A DNA stretch of 64,000 nt, taken from the NCBI RefSeq assembly GCF_036881715.1, contig NZ_JBAKBF010000005.1:1-64000 (forward strand). The letters run 5' to 3'. The DNA comes from Pannonibacter anstelovis. GTDB taxonomy: Bacteria; Pseudomonadota; Alphaproteobacteria; Rhizobiales; Stappiaceae. Positions within the stretch are counted from its first letter, which is position 1. Each line of letters starts with the position of its first letter. Below are positions 23,113-31,895 of this stretch, piece after piece. Under the pieces are notes generated by a model that did no database searches, was not told the origin of the DNA, and saw only the letters and a program-made list of their open reading frames with translations. Position numbers and translations under genes: made by a program.

Positions 23113-24870
23113 GTGGTGAGTGTGTTGCGTAGCGTATCCAGGTTCCTAACCATCTATGGCCAGCCCATAGCCCGTTTTGTCGAGGGACTGGTTCATCCGT
23201 CCGTCGAAGGGGATGAGCTGCGCGCGCCGCGCCACAAGGCCTTCATCACGGCCAATCTGGTCACAGGCTCGGCCGCATTGCTTCTGTTTCCGCTGCATCT
23301 CGCTGTCGCCGGCCCGGCCTCGCTGCCCCTGACGCTGATTCTCGGCTGGGCTCTGGCTCAATGGCCGCTGGCGCTGTTCCTGTCGCGCACGGGCAATCTC
23401 ACGGTGGCACAGGCCGCGTCTGCCGCGGTCTTTGCGCTGTTCATTGGTGGAATTGCCGCCATAACGGGCGGAATTGCCTCCTTCGCGCTGATCTGGCTCA
23501 TCCTGGCACCTGTCGAGGCAGCCTTGACGTCCGACCGGCGGGCGATTCTCTATGTGACAGCGCTTTGCATTGCCGAGGTGGGGCTTCTGGCTCTGCTGGG
23601 AGCCGTTGCGCCTGTCTATGCTCTGGCAGGCAGCCCGGAAGCTGCACTTGCCGTTTCCTCTGGCGGCGCTCTTGCCTATGCCATGATGATGGGCGTCAAG
23701 ATTGCGCGCGAACAGCAGCGCGGCGAGGGCTTGTTCCGCCATCTTGAGAGCCGCCTGAAGATGGTCAATGACGAGGCCAGCGGCATGGTGGCGCTGCTGG
23801 GTGAAGGCGGGGACGTGATCTCCATTGGCGGCTCCTGCGAGACGTTGCTTGGCGCCAGCGCGCGGCAGGTTCAGCGGGAGGGGCTGTTCCAGCGGCTGCA
23901 TGTGGCGGACCGGCCTGGCTTCCTGAAGATGGTGTCCGATGTGGAGCGGGACCGCTGTTCCATGAGCCTTGAGGTGCGGCTGCGGCAAGGCCGGAACCGT
24001 CCAGGTGAGGCGGGAACGGCCGACTACCGCAGCGTCCTGATCGAATGCCGCCCGGCCTCGCGCAGTGACGCAAGAGACAGGTCGGGCCGTGTGCTTGCAG
24101 TGCTGCGGGAAGCGGCAGGCAACAGCAATGCGGGATCTGCCGAAGAGCACCTGTCGCGCACTGTTGCTGAAGCCGGGCATGAATTGCGTGCGCCGCTGAC
24201 TGCGATAGCTGGCTTTTCCGAAGTGTTGCGGGAGCGGCCGGACAGTCTGAGCGACGCTGCCCGCAGGCGCGACTATGCTGACCTCATCCATGCTTCGAGC
24301 ACACATCTGCTCGGTGTGGTGGACGGGATGATTTCCGGGCAGCAAAAGCCGGCGGTTCCTCTCAAGCCCGGCAGCAGGGCTGAAGCGGATCTTGTCGCCT
24401 GCCTTCAGGACTGTGTGCGGATGGCAGCAGATGAGGCGCGGCTGCGCAATGCTGCGCTGGTCAGCGAAATCGATCCGGCGCTTGGGAGCTTTGCAGCAGA
24501 TGAGGTGGCTTGCCGCCAGATCGTGATCAATCTTCTTTCAAATGCCGTGAAGTCGGCGCAGTCCGGAGGACGGGTCGAGCTTCTGGCCCGGCATCTTGGA
24601 AATGGTGCGGAATTCCGTGTAACGGCAACCGGAACGCTGCCAGATGCAGGTGCGGCTTCGCGGCGCGGGCAGCCAGAACCGCTACCCGGTGAGCAACTTG
24701 GCCTTTCCCTGGTGAGAGGTCTCGCCGAGCTGCACGGGGGAACCTTCCGCGTAGATGCGACACGGGGCAATGGAACAAGCATGACGGTTCTTCTGCCGCC
24801 CTGCGCGGCAGGGGCAAAAACAAACACACCACGCAAGGCAGCTCATCTGCCGGTGCGAACGGTGGCCTGA
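23113..24870 (+). CDS. Membrane-bound sensor histidine kinase with degenerate ATP-binding G1 box
   Basis: 585 residues. About six membrane helices (residues ~45-195), a PAS-like segment (~215-330), then a HisKA domain with the phosphorylatable His356 in AGHELRAPLTAIAGFSEVL, and a HATPase domain with N box INLLSNAVKSA (Asn473). The G2 region reads EQLGLSLVRGLAELHGG, but the usual G1 Asp-x-Gly-x-Gly is not recognisable (TATGTLPDAGAA in its place), so kinase activity is doubtful. The layout resembles the PAS kinases of the DivJ/PleC/PdhS group. The start is uncertain: GTG at 23113, 23116 or 23122. No response regulator is adjacent; a peptidoglycan-binding protein gene follows after 30 bases, probably co-transcribed. 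Confidence 0.82.
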   Translation: MVSVLRSVSRFLTIYGQPIARFVEGLVHPSVEGDELRAPRHKAFITANLVTGSAALLLFPLHLAVAGPASLPLTLILGWALAQWPLALFLSRTGNLTVAQAASAAVFALFIGGIAAITGGIASFALIWLILAPVEAALTSDRRAILYVTALCIAEVGLLALLGAVAPVYALAGSPEAALAVSSGGALAYAMMMGVKIAREQQRGEGLFRHLESRLKMVNDEASGMVALLGEGGDVISIGGSCETLLGASARQVQREGLFQRLHVADRPGFLKMVSDVERDRCSMSLEVRLRQGRNRPGEAGTADYRSVLIECRPASRSDARDRSGRVLAVLREAAGNSNAGSAEEHLSRTVAEAGHELRAPLTAIAGFSEVLRERPDSLSDAARRRDYADLIHASSTHLLGVVDGMISGQQKPAVPLKPGSRAEADLVACLQDCVRMAADEARLRNAALVSEIDPALGSFAADEVACRQIVINLLSNAVKSAQSGGRVELLARHLGNGAEFRVTATGTLPDAGAASRRGQPEPLPGEQLGLSLVRGLAELHGGTFRVDATRGNGTSMTVLLPPCAAGAKTNTPRKAAHLPVRTVA

Positions 24871-24900
24871 GGCCGGAAAGCGGAGAGCGGACTGGAGCGC

Positions 24901-25788
24901 ATGGCACGCAAGCGAGTTGACCCTGAACCGCCACCCCGCGAGGGGCTGGTTGCCCGCATGGGCACGGCCGCGATGGACAATCCCGTCGCGGCTGGCGGTT
25001 CAATCGTCATGGCGCTGACCGGATGCCTGATCATTGCCAATGCAGTTGGCCTGCAGCCGGGCCGCCACCCGGCGCCGCTGGTCGTAACGCGCGAGCGCCA
25101 GAGTGAGGCGGTGCCGCAGGAGAACCGTGTGGTGATGCCGCAGGCGGTTTCGACGCTGGTTCTGGACGTACAGACCGAATTGCGCCGTCTCGGCCTCTAT
25201 GAGGGGCTTCTGGACGGCATGGTGGGGCCTGCAACTGAACGCTCTGTCAGGCGCTACGAAATTCTTGCAGGACTTCCCGAGACTGGCGAGGTGAGCAGCG
25301 CCCTGCTGGCACGGCTGCTGATGGAAACCGAGGACCTGGTGGAACGGGCTGCTGCCGGCGGCGGAGGCGGTTCTGTGCCCCTGCCAAGGCCATCCCCCTT
25401 CGCCAGCGCCGCACACCGCAGCAGCGCCGCCTTGACGGGGCCAGCACCGGCCGCCGCCCCGGCAACGATTGCGGCCCTTGTGGAACAGGCGCAACCGGTG
25501 CGCAATGTGCCGCTTCCGGCGGCAACAGGCACTGTGCCCGTGCCCCCCCGTGAGGTGAGCAGTGCAGCGCAGGTTGCAGATAGTGGCGGCGGGCAGCTTG
25601 CGAAGGTGCAGAGGCTTCTGTCGGAACTTGGTTATGGCCCCTTGCGGGCAGACGGCATGATGAGCGACAACACCGCCAATGCGATTCAGCGCTTCGAGCT
25701 GGACCGGGGGCTCGCCATCACCGGACAGGTGTCCCCCTCGCTTATTCGTGAGCTCGAAGAATTCACAGGGATTCCGTTCGAGGGATAA
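24901..25788 (+). CDS. Membrane-anchored protein with two peptidoglycan-binding domains
   Basis: 295 residues. A basic, proline-rich cytoplasmic start, one membrane helix (~30-52), then a PG_binding_1 domain (~88-145: LDVQTELRRLGLYEGLLDGMVGPATERSVRRYE), a Gly/Pro/Ala-rich linker of ~80 residues, and a second PG_binding_1 domain at the end (LAKVQRLLSELGYGPLRADGMMSDNTANAIQRFELDRGL). Such a protein would tether the inner membrane to the cell wall. It lies between a sensor kinase and a DUF1491 gene in one direction, so the three likely form an operon. Confidence 0.85.
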   Translation: MARKRVDPEPPPREGLVARMGTAAMDNPVAAGGSIVMALTGCLIIANAVGLQPGRHPAPLVVTRERQSEAVPQENRVVMPQAVSTLVLDVQTELRRLGLYEGLLDGMVGPATERSVRRYEILAGLPETGEVSSALLARLLMETEDLVERAAAGGGGGSVPLPRPSPFASAAHRSSAALTGPAPAAAPATIAALVEQAQPVRNVPLPAATGTVPVPPREVSSAAQVADSGGGQLAKVQRLLSELGYGPLRADGMMSDNTANAIQRFELDRGLAITGQVSPSLIRELEEFTGIPFEG

Positions 25789-25824
25789 CCGGGCCTGCCT
25801 TGCGGGCCAGCCCGCAGGAAGGAC

Positions 25825-26178
25825 ATGCGCATGCCGCGGCTTACATCCAGGTTTTTCGTCAGCGCGCTGGTGCGGCAGGTGTTCACGGCCGGAGGCTTTG
25901 CCGCGACCACCCGCAAGGGCGCAGAGGAAGCCGGGGTTGTCTTCGTGCTGGTGGACCGGATGGACGGCACGGTCGATCTCTATGGTCCGGCGCCGCAGGC
26001 CTTCATGGATACGGCGGCCGATGACCGGGCTTTCGAACTGCTGATCTCACAAGGAACGCGCGAGGACGCACAGGCGCGCCTTGAGAGCGAAAAGCGTATG
26101 GACCCGGATTTCTGGGTCGTCGAAATCGAAAGCAAGGGCGGTACGGACCTGTTGCAGGTGGTGGATACGGGCGCCTGA
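25825..26178 (+). CDS. DUF1491 family protein
   Basis: 117 residues, small soluble protein of an alphaproteobacterial family with unknown function. Recognisable parts: LTSRFFVSALVRQVFTAGGFAATTRKGAEEAGVVFVLVDRMDG and WVVEIESKGGTDLLQVV near the end. Two ATGs 6 bases apart are possible; AGGAAGGA upstream can serve either. Convergent with the EamA transporter gene, 40 bases apart. Confidence 0.85.
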   Translation: MRMPRLTSRFFVSALVRQVFTAGGFAATTRKGAEEAGVVFVLVDRMDGTVDLYGPAPQAFMDTAADDRAFELLISQGTREDAQARLESEKRMDPDFWVVEIESKGGTDLLQVVDTGA

Positions 26179-26217
26179 CCTCAAGGCTGCGGGGAGAGAG
26201 ACAGACGCCCGCCGCCG

Positions 26218-27111
26218 TCACGCCACGGCTCTCGCCGGACGCAGGCTGACCTTCGTGAACATCACCAGATTGCCGAGACCGGTCAGCGCAAGACCGGCGA
26301 TGGCCTCAGGCGTCCACTGATAGCCTTCAAACAGGCTGGATGCAGCAAGGGCGATGACTGGAAACAGCACCGTGGCATAGCCAGCCTTGGCAGAGCCGAT
26401 GCGTGCCACAAGCATCAGATAGGCTGTGAAACCTGCCACGGAGCCGAAGACTGCGAGGTACCCGGCGGCAAGCCAATAGGTCGAAGAGAGTGGGGTTACC
26501 AGCGTGTTGCCGGTGGCATAGATGATCACCATCAAGGCAATGGCGCCAATGCTCATGCCCCACGCATTGGCCGTGACCGGCGTAACGCCCTCTGCCGTGT
26601 TGCGCCGGGAGGCCATGTTCCCCAGCGAGAAGAAGCAGGTGCCGAGCGCCGCCCAGCCGATACCCTTCAGCACGGAGATGTCGAAGTCGACCGTCAAATC
26701 GTGCCAGAACAGAAGCAGCAGCCCGCAGGCACCGAGCGCTGCGGCAAGCAGGGTGCGCGGCGTGATCCTGTCGCCGAAGAAGATCCGCGCATTCACCGCA
26801 TTGAAGAGCGAGGCCAGCGAGAAGATCACAGAAACGAGGCCGGAAGGGATGAGCGTCGTTGCCGTATAAAGCGCGATGAAGTTGCAGCAGAACAGGCAAA
26901 GCGCCTGCGCGAACACAAAACGCCAGACACGGGGGCGGCGCAGGCGGCCCATCAGCGCCAGTCCTGCCACCATGACGAGGGCAGCCAGCGCAAAGCGGTG
27001 AAAGATCGAGACGAAGACAGGGACGGGCGCAGCATCAATCTGGAAGGCAATGGCGATCCAGGTGGTTCCCCAGAGCAAGACGGTAGAGGCGAAAAGCAGA
27101 ATGTTGGTCAT
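26218..27111 (-). CDS. EamA/DMT family transporter
   Basis: 297 residues with ten predicted membrane helices in two EamA repeats, the drug/metabolite exporter architecture. The first repeat begins ILLFASTVLLWGTTWIAIAFQI; the second contains WAALGTCFFSLGNMASRRN. The substrate cannot be read from sequence; relatives export amino acids, small metabolites or toxic compounds. It is divergent from an AraC-type regulator with 117 bases between, so that protein probably controls it. Confidence 0.87.
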   Translation of the reverse strand: MTNILLFASTVLLWGTTWIAIAFQIDAAPVPVFVSIFHRFALAALVMVAGLALMGRLRRPRVWRFVFAQALCLFCCNFIALYTATTLIPSGLVSVIFSLASLFNAVNARIFFGDRITPRTLLAAALGACGLLLLFWHDLTVDFDISVLKGIGWAALGTCFFSLGNMASRRNTAEGVTPVTANAWGMSIGAIALMVIIYATGNTLVTPLSSTYWLAAGYLAVFGSVAGFTAYLMLVARIGSAKAGYATVLFPVIALAASSLFEGYQWTPEAIAGLALTGLGNLVMFTKVSLRPARAVA

Positions 27112-27228
27112 GGACAGGCTCCTTGCCTGCCCGTGTTACGCCTCAAACAGGAACCCGGCTTGCACGATCTTGCGGTATTCTCCATCCAGCCTCTGCCTTA
27201 CAGGCCGCCGATGATGTAAGCAGTGTTC

Positions 27229-28083
27229 ATGCGCCCAACCGTTCACGATTTCCTCAGCCAATCCGCCACCGCGCTTGCGGCCGCCCATCTGTGCATGGGG
27301 GCTGAGCGCTCGGTGACGGTCTGGGAGAACCATGACGACGAAGTGTCCTATGAGGCGCCGGAGCGGCACACGTTCAGCCTTTATCTGCAGGGCGGAACGG
27401 GCACGTCACGGCTCGACAAGGGCGCTTTGCCCGGCTGGCAGGGGGCAGTCTGCGTGATGCCGGAAGGGGAGGCATCAGACTGGAAGATCACAGAGCCTTT
27501 CCGCTTCGTGCATCTCTACGTCAGCGACAAGGCCTTGAGAGCAGCCTTTGCACAAGTGCATGACTGCGACGCCCGGCGGCTGGACCTGAGGGATGAAACC
27601 TTTGTTGCAGCGCCTTCCATCGCGGCGCCGCTGCTGCATATGGCCGGGGCAGCCTTGGCAAAAGATACGCTGAAGGCTGATGAAGCCTTTGCCGCAATGG
27701 TGGCGCATCTTACGCGTGGCGCACCTGTGCTGAAGGGCGGGCTTAGCCCGCATCAGCTGCGGCGGGTGGATGAATGGGTGCGGGCCCACATGGACAGTGT
27801 GATCCATCTGGAAGACCTTGCCGCGCTGACGGGCCTTTCCGTGTTTCATTTCCACCGCATGTTCAAGCTGGCGCGCGGCATGGCACCCAGTGAGTGGGTG
27901 ATGATGCAGCGGATCCATCTGGCCAAGCAGCTGCTGCGGGCAGGGGAAACGGCGGCAGGGGTTTCCGCTGCCTGCGGCTTCGCCAACCAGAGCCATATGA
28001 CGCGGGCCTTCCGGAAGCAAACGGGCATGACACCGGGCCGCTATGGCGAACTCACTGCCGGGGCGGTGAACTACGGGCGTTGA
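27229..28083 (+). CDS. AraC family transcriptional regulator
   Basis: 284 residues. N-terminal cupin-like sensor part (FSLYLQGGTGTSRLDKG, AVCVMPEGEASDWKI) and C-terminal double helix-turn-helix: VIHLEDLAALTGLSVFHFHRMFKLARGMAPSEWVMMQRIHLAKQLL, then SAACGFANQSHMTRAFRKQTGMTPGRYGE. Start placed at ATG 27229; a GTG 6 bases upstream is possible and neither has a strong Shine-Dalgarno. It likely regulates the divergent EamA exporter; the inducer is unknown. Confidence 0.88.
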   Translation: MRPTVHDFLSQSATALAAAHLCMGAERSVTVWENHDDEVSYEAPERHTFSLYLQGGTGTSRLDKGALPGWQGAVCVMPEGEASDWKITEPFRFVHLYVSDKALRAAFAQVHDCDARRLDLRDETFVAAPSIAAPLLHMAGAALAKDTLKADEAFAAMVAHLTRGAPVLKGGLSPHQLRRVDEWVRAHMDSVIHLEDLAALTGLSVFHFHRMFKLARGMAPSEWVMMQRIHLAKQLLRAGETAAGVSAACGFANQSHMTRAFRKQTGMTPGRYGELTAGAVNYGR

Positions 28084-28097
28084 CCCTGCTTTCCTTG

Positions 28098-29273
28098 TCA
28101 GTTGCCGGTGATGCGGCGCGTCGAAGGCACGGAGCGCGGTGCGGGCCGGTGGGTTGGCAGAGGACGTTCGCCAGGGCGGGCAACATCCTGAGGGCGCTGG
28201 CCTGCGCGGGCGCCCCCCGGCTGGAGAAGCCGTGCAGCTGCGGACTGCTGAATTTCTCCCTCGATGATTTCGCTCCTGTGGCGCCAGCTGGTCAGCAGGC
28301 AATCTGCCGCATCAAGGGACATGTTCTCGAACAGGTGCTGAAGCTTGCGCAGGCGTGCAAGATCAAGCGTGGTACCGCCAAGGCGCACCAGCATTGCAGT
28401 TGCGCTTTCACTGTCGAAGCCGAGAACCTTCAGACAGACCGTCAGGGCCTCCCCCTGTTCGTCGGTTGCCAGATACAGGGCGAATTCGGTGTCGAGTCCC
28501 AGCGCATAGGCAACCCCTTCGGCGAACGCTTCATGGCCACCAGACAGGGCAGTCTCACGCAGCCGTTGCAGCAAGGCGGGCTTGAAAGCCGGACGTGGCG
28601 GGCGCTTGCCGCCTTGCCGGGTCAGGTTGCCAAGGGCGCGCAGTTCGGCAGCACCAATGGCAAGCAGGCGGTTTGCATGATCCAGGAACGGAAAATTGGC
28701 GAGCAGAAGCGTGGTCGGCAGCAGGGCTCGAGCGGCAAGATCCGGGCCGATCACAGCCATGACATCGGCGCGTTCGCTGAGAGCTGCTAGGATTTCTGAG
28801 CGGGTTGCAAGATCAATGCGGGGCAGAAGCTGCTGAAGCGACTGAGCATCCGCGTTGCGGGCGAGCACGGTTTGTGCTGCGGGGACGAGATCCTCACGGC
28901 GGATCAAGGCGCGGCGCAGACTCTCCGGTCCCCGTTCTGCAATGAGAAGCTGCGCCTGTGTGCTGATCATCGCCGCATGGAGAACAATCGGATAAGCGAC
29001 GAGCGCGTCTGCATCGCGGGCGAGAAGATCGAGAAACTCAGCCGGAATATCATTGGCTCGGGCAGCAAGGCAGGCGATGCGGCGCCGGTCTGCCACATCG
29101 GTTCCCTCATAAAGATTGACCGCAAGCTCGCCGAAGGCGCGGATTTCCTGCCGGTCGTGCCGCTCGCGGGCCACAAACAGCTCGGTAGCTGCCAGTAACA
29201 AGCGTTCGCGCCGGGTGAGATCCGGATTGCTGCTCAGGAAATTGGGACCGCGACCAGGCGGAACTGATGACAT
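28098..29273 (-). CDS. DUF2336 domain protein
   Basis: 391 residues, all-helical, soluble. The repetitive pattern (RRRIACLAARANDIPAEFLDLLARDADALVAYPIVLHA, LLPRIDLATRSEILAALSERADV) is that of DUF2336, an alphaproteobacterial family with HEAT-like repeats and no established role. The C-terminal ~45 residues are Pro/Arg-rich and disordered. Convergent with the AraC gene, 14 bases apart. Confidence 0.83.
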   Translation of the reverse strand: MSSVPPGRGPNFLSSNPDLTRRERLLLAATELFVARERHDRQEIRAFGELAVNLYEGTDVADRRRIACLAARANDIPAEFLDLLARDADALVAYPIVLHAAMISTQAQLLIAERGPESLRRALIRREDLVPAAQTVLARNADAQSLQQLLPRIDLATRSEILAALSERADVMAVIGPDLAARALLPTTLLLANFPFLDHANRLLAIGAAELRALGNLTRQGGKRPPRPAFKPALLQRLRETALSGGHEAFAEGVAYALGLDTEFALYLATDEQGEALTVCLKVLGFDSESATAMLVRLGGTTLDLARLRKLQHLFENMSLDAADCLLTSWRHRSEIIEGEIQQSAAARLLQPGGARAGQRPQDVARPGERPLPTHRPAPRSVPSTRRITGN

Positions 29274-29465
29274 GATACGCGCCGCTACAGCCAGATACTC
29301 AATACAAGGACGGACAGGCTACTCCCGATCCAGTGGCTAAAATTAGACGTAAACCGTTAGCAGTCTGTTAACCCTGACCGGGCGTTACTTTGAAAACCAG
29401 CATATGTGTCCACAGTCCTGAAACCGCCCGCGCCTTTCGCCGGTGCTATGTTGATGGAGGAAGCG

Positions 29466-29663
29466 ATGGGGTACGTGCTTGATTTCCGCATGGCACCACG
29501 GCGGCCGCTGCGCAAGACGGCGGGCGTGCAAGTGCCTGTTTCACAGGAAGACGTTGTCGTGATGTTCCCGGGCGTGCGTATCGAGCGGGAAGCGCTTGAT
29601 CTTGCCGCCCGAATCGGGACCATCGGAGTACCAGCCGGACAGGCTGCGCCCGAGGCGGAGTAA
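29466..29663 (+). CDS. Small conserved-looking hypothetical protein
   Basis: 65 residues (MGYVLDFRMAPRRPLRK ... DVVVMFPGVRIEREALDLAARI). The ATG at 29466 has GGAGG 5 bases ahead and is preferred over a GTG 60 bases and an ATG 18 bases upstream. The segment VVVMFPGVRIERE resembles the end of small rhizobial proteins with an FFTGVRYER-type motif; function unknown. It precedes the lipoprotein gene by 45 bases in the same direction. Confidence 0.6.
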   Translation: MGYVLDFRMAPRRPLRKTAGVQVPVSQEDVVVMFPGVRIEREALDLAARIGTIGVPAGQAAPEAE

Positions 29664-29708
29664 CGCGCGGGGCGTGCCTGCCGCCGCCCATGGCCAGGGA
29701 ACGCCAGC

Positions 29709-30581
29709 ATGACCAATACCAGGGCAAACCGTGCCCGGCCGCCCTGCGTTGAGATCCGGTCCCTATGGACGCGCTGGAGCGCTCTGCGTTCTGCTGTTCT
29801 GCCGTTGATGTGCTGCGCCATGCTGACGGCAGGGTGCAGCAGGCCGACCGGAGATTTCGGCAGGGCACAGCCTTCCGTCATCCATGACACGCTCATGCCT
29901 GAAGCGGGAAAGCTGGCAGCGCGGGTGCGCGGCGAACCGGTGTCGGAGTTTATTCTCACGGACGATGAAAAGCTGTTGCGGGACCTTGGCTGGGGGCTGA
30001 TCCGTCCGCCCTGGGCAAGGGACTGGATCGGCGGCACCAAGGTGGAACTGTCTCGTACACGGTTGCTGCCGGAAAAGGACGGCAAGGTGCCGGTGACGCT
30101 TTATTCGGTGTTCCTCGGGTCAGAAAGGTTCAATTCCAGCGAGGCGCGGTTTGACCGCATTGCCGCAGATGCGCGCGGTGACGCGAAACTGGTGCCGCCG
30201 TTCTGCGAGGTGGCAACGCGCGTGGAGGCTGCCGACCGGGAGCGCCTGGCTGCGGTGTCGCGGCGCGATATCCTGACACAGGACACGTTCGAGGGGGCCA
30301 ATGCCCGAGTGTGGGAAAACCGGGCCTACACCGGCTGGGTGGCACAGGCGCTGCGTTTCCGCATTCAAGCCTATCAGACGGCGGCAGACCATTTCGAGAT
30401 CGAGACACCATCCGGTTCACGTCTCTGGGACACAAACAGGGCGATCAAGGAACTGGAAGGGGTGGTGCGGCTGGCGGAAAGCGGCTGCACGGCGGAGAAC
30501 CGCTTCGATACACCTGAAGATCTGAAGCGTTCGCGCATCTACAAGAACTGGGGACTGGAGCGCCCCGCAGATCAAAAGTAA
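29709..30581 (+). CDS. Hypothetical envelope lipoprotein
   Basis: 290 residues. After a long basic N-terminus, a hydrophobic stretch ends in LTAGC (Cys about 43), a good lipobox, so the product is probably an inner- or outer-membrane lipoprotein. The mature part is soluble, with SEFILTDDEKLLRDLGWGLIRPPWARD near its start and two cysteines (PPFCEVAT, ESGCTAEN) that could form a disulfide. I do not recognise a family. It converges on the DUF1254 gene. Confidence 0.75.
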   Translation: MTNTRANRARPPCVEIRSLWTRWSALRSAVLPLMCCAMLTAGCSRPTGDFGRAQPSVIHDTLMPEAGKLAARVRGEPVSEFILTDDEKLLRDLGWGLIRPPWARDWIGGTKVELSRTRLLPEKDGKVPVTLYSVFLGSERFNSSEARFDRIAADARGDAKLVPPFCEVATRVEAADRERLAAVSRRDILTQDTFEGANARVWENRAYTGWVAQALRFRIQAYQTAADHFEIETPSGSRLWDTNRAIKELEGVVRLAESGCTAENRFDTPEDLKRSRIYKNWGLERPADQK

Positions 30582-30603
30582 GCCTGCTCCTGCGCAATTG
30601 AAG

Positions 30604-31236
30604 TCACTTCTCAGGCGTTGAGAAGTCTACGCATTTCGCAGCGCCCAGCTCATCTGCAAGGACCGGCTCTGCAGCCGCGTCCGGCACGAAGGCGCGCAGG
30701 AGGGCGAAGCCTTCGTTCTGATCGGTCTCGATCACGATCATCTCATCCAGGTTTTCCGGCGGGTTCTCACGCAGGATCGACAGCTGGCTTGACGTGAGAA
30801 CCAGCATGGCAAGTGCGCCTGAGCCAGACGTCCTGTTGTTGAGGCTGTAGACCACTTCTCCGCGCCCGTTAAACAGAGCCATGGACCAGAAGGGTGAGTC
30901 CACATTGGCCGCAAGAGACAGGGGGCCGTCCTCCAGGCGGAACCAGCAAACGGCATGGCGCATGGCCGGGTCCAGCATTGGCGCCAGTTCCGCGCCGCCG
31001 GTAATGGGCGGCAGGACGTGGAAAACGCGGTCCGGGCCAAGCTGACGCAACTCGGCAAATGCCTTTGCACGCACATGGCCGGGAACAGTCAGAACGACAA
31101 AAATATGGATGATGCCGCCAATCAGCAGCATCGCCAGCAGCCAAAGAAAGAACCGGGGCAGGGCCGCCCGGACGCGCCCGGATCCGAAGCCAAAGAGGCG
31201 TGTCAAACTGCGAGGTCCGGAGATGACGCTGCTCAT
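30604..31236 (-). CDS. DUF1254 domain membrane protein
   Basis: 210 residues with one N-terminal membrane helix (FFLWLLAMLLIGGIIHIFVVLTV) and a periplasmic domain. FHVLPPITGGAELAPMLDPAMRHAVCWFRLEDGP and DSPFWSMALFNGRGEVVYSLNNR fit the DUF1254 family. Overlaps the upstream DUF1214 gene by 4 bases (ATGA), which in turn overlaps the PBP gene. Role unknown; close coupling with a cell-wall synthase suggests an envelope function. Confidence 0.83.
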   Translation of the reverse strand: MSSVISGPRSLTRLFGFGSGRVRAALPRFFLWLLAMLLIGGIIHIFVVLTVPGHVRAKAFAELRQLGPDRVFHVLPPITGGAELAPMLDPAMRHAVCWFRLEDGPLSLAANVDSPFWSMALFNGRGEVVYSLNNRTSGSGALAMLVLTSSQLSILRENPPENLDEMIVIETDQNEGFALLRAFVPDAAAEPVLADELGAAKCVDFSTPEK

Positions 31237-31895
31237 GGGCAGGAGACCTCTGTGATTGCTGGCATGGTCAGGCCGGCGAGGGACGAACCCGTGGTGATTG
31301 GGGCATCATAGAGGCGCAGGATGAAGGAAAGCCCCTCGCCATTGCCAGTCGGCAGCCAGTTTCCGGGCGCCGGGCGAGCAGAAGCGGTGATGTCGAAGGA
31401 GCCGTCCGGTTTGCGCAGGATCTGGTTGCTGTCGAGGTAGAGCCGGTCCATCGGCACTGGGACAAGACGCGCCTCACCATCAGCTGACGTCAGCGTCCAC
31501 AGGCGTGCAGATGGCGTGAGGCCTGAAATCAGATAGGTGCATCCCGGGCGGAGAGGACGGCCCCCGGATGTTTCCCTTGCGATGAAGGCGACACCTTCAC
31601 CTGAGGCCAGGGGAACACGCCCCAGCCGGGCAAAAATGGCTGCGGAATAGGGATCGGCATCCGGCGTCCCGGCAAGCGGATGCGCGCCCCAGACACCGAT
31701 GCGCACGCTTTGGAAAAAATCTTCCCGGCTGAGGGCGAGATAGGCTGAGCCAACGCCGATGATGAGCGCACCGGCGAACAGCAGCGTGATGGTGAAGGCC
31801 CGCCAGAGCGGGTGTGGTTTGCGGCGTGACAGGACGGCTGGTGTTTCCACCTCTTTCCAGTTCAAATCCGGTCCTGCTTCGAAACGGGCGTTCAT
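31233..31895 (-). CDS. DUF1214 domain membrane protein
   Basis: 220 residues. One membrane helix (FTITLLFAGALIIGVGSAYLAL) and a DUF1214 periplasmic domain: FARLGRVPLASGEGVAFIARETS, LRPGCTYLISGLTPSARLWTLTSADGEARLVP, and the end RPAPGNWLPTGNGEGLSFILRLYD. Partner of the DUF1254 protein in the same operon. Related domains are found in larger fused proteins in other bacteria. ATGA overlaps on both sides. Confidence 0.86.
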   Translation of the reverse strand: MNARFEAGPDLNWKEVETPAVLSRRKPHPLWRAFTITLLFAGALIIGVGSAYLALSREDFFQSVRIGVWGAHPLAGTPDADPYSAAIFARLGRVPLASGEGVAFIARETSGGRPLRPGCTYLISGLTPSARLWTLTSADGEARLVPVPMDRLYLDSNQILRKPDGSFDITASARPAPGNWLPTGNGEGLSFILRLYDAPITTGSSLAGLTMPAITEVSCP

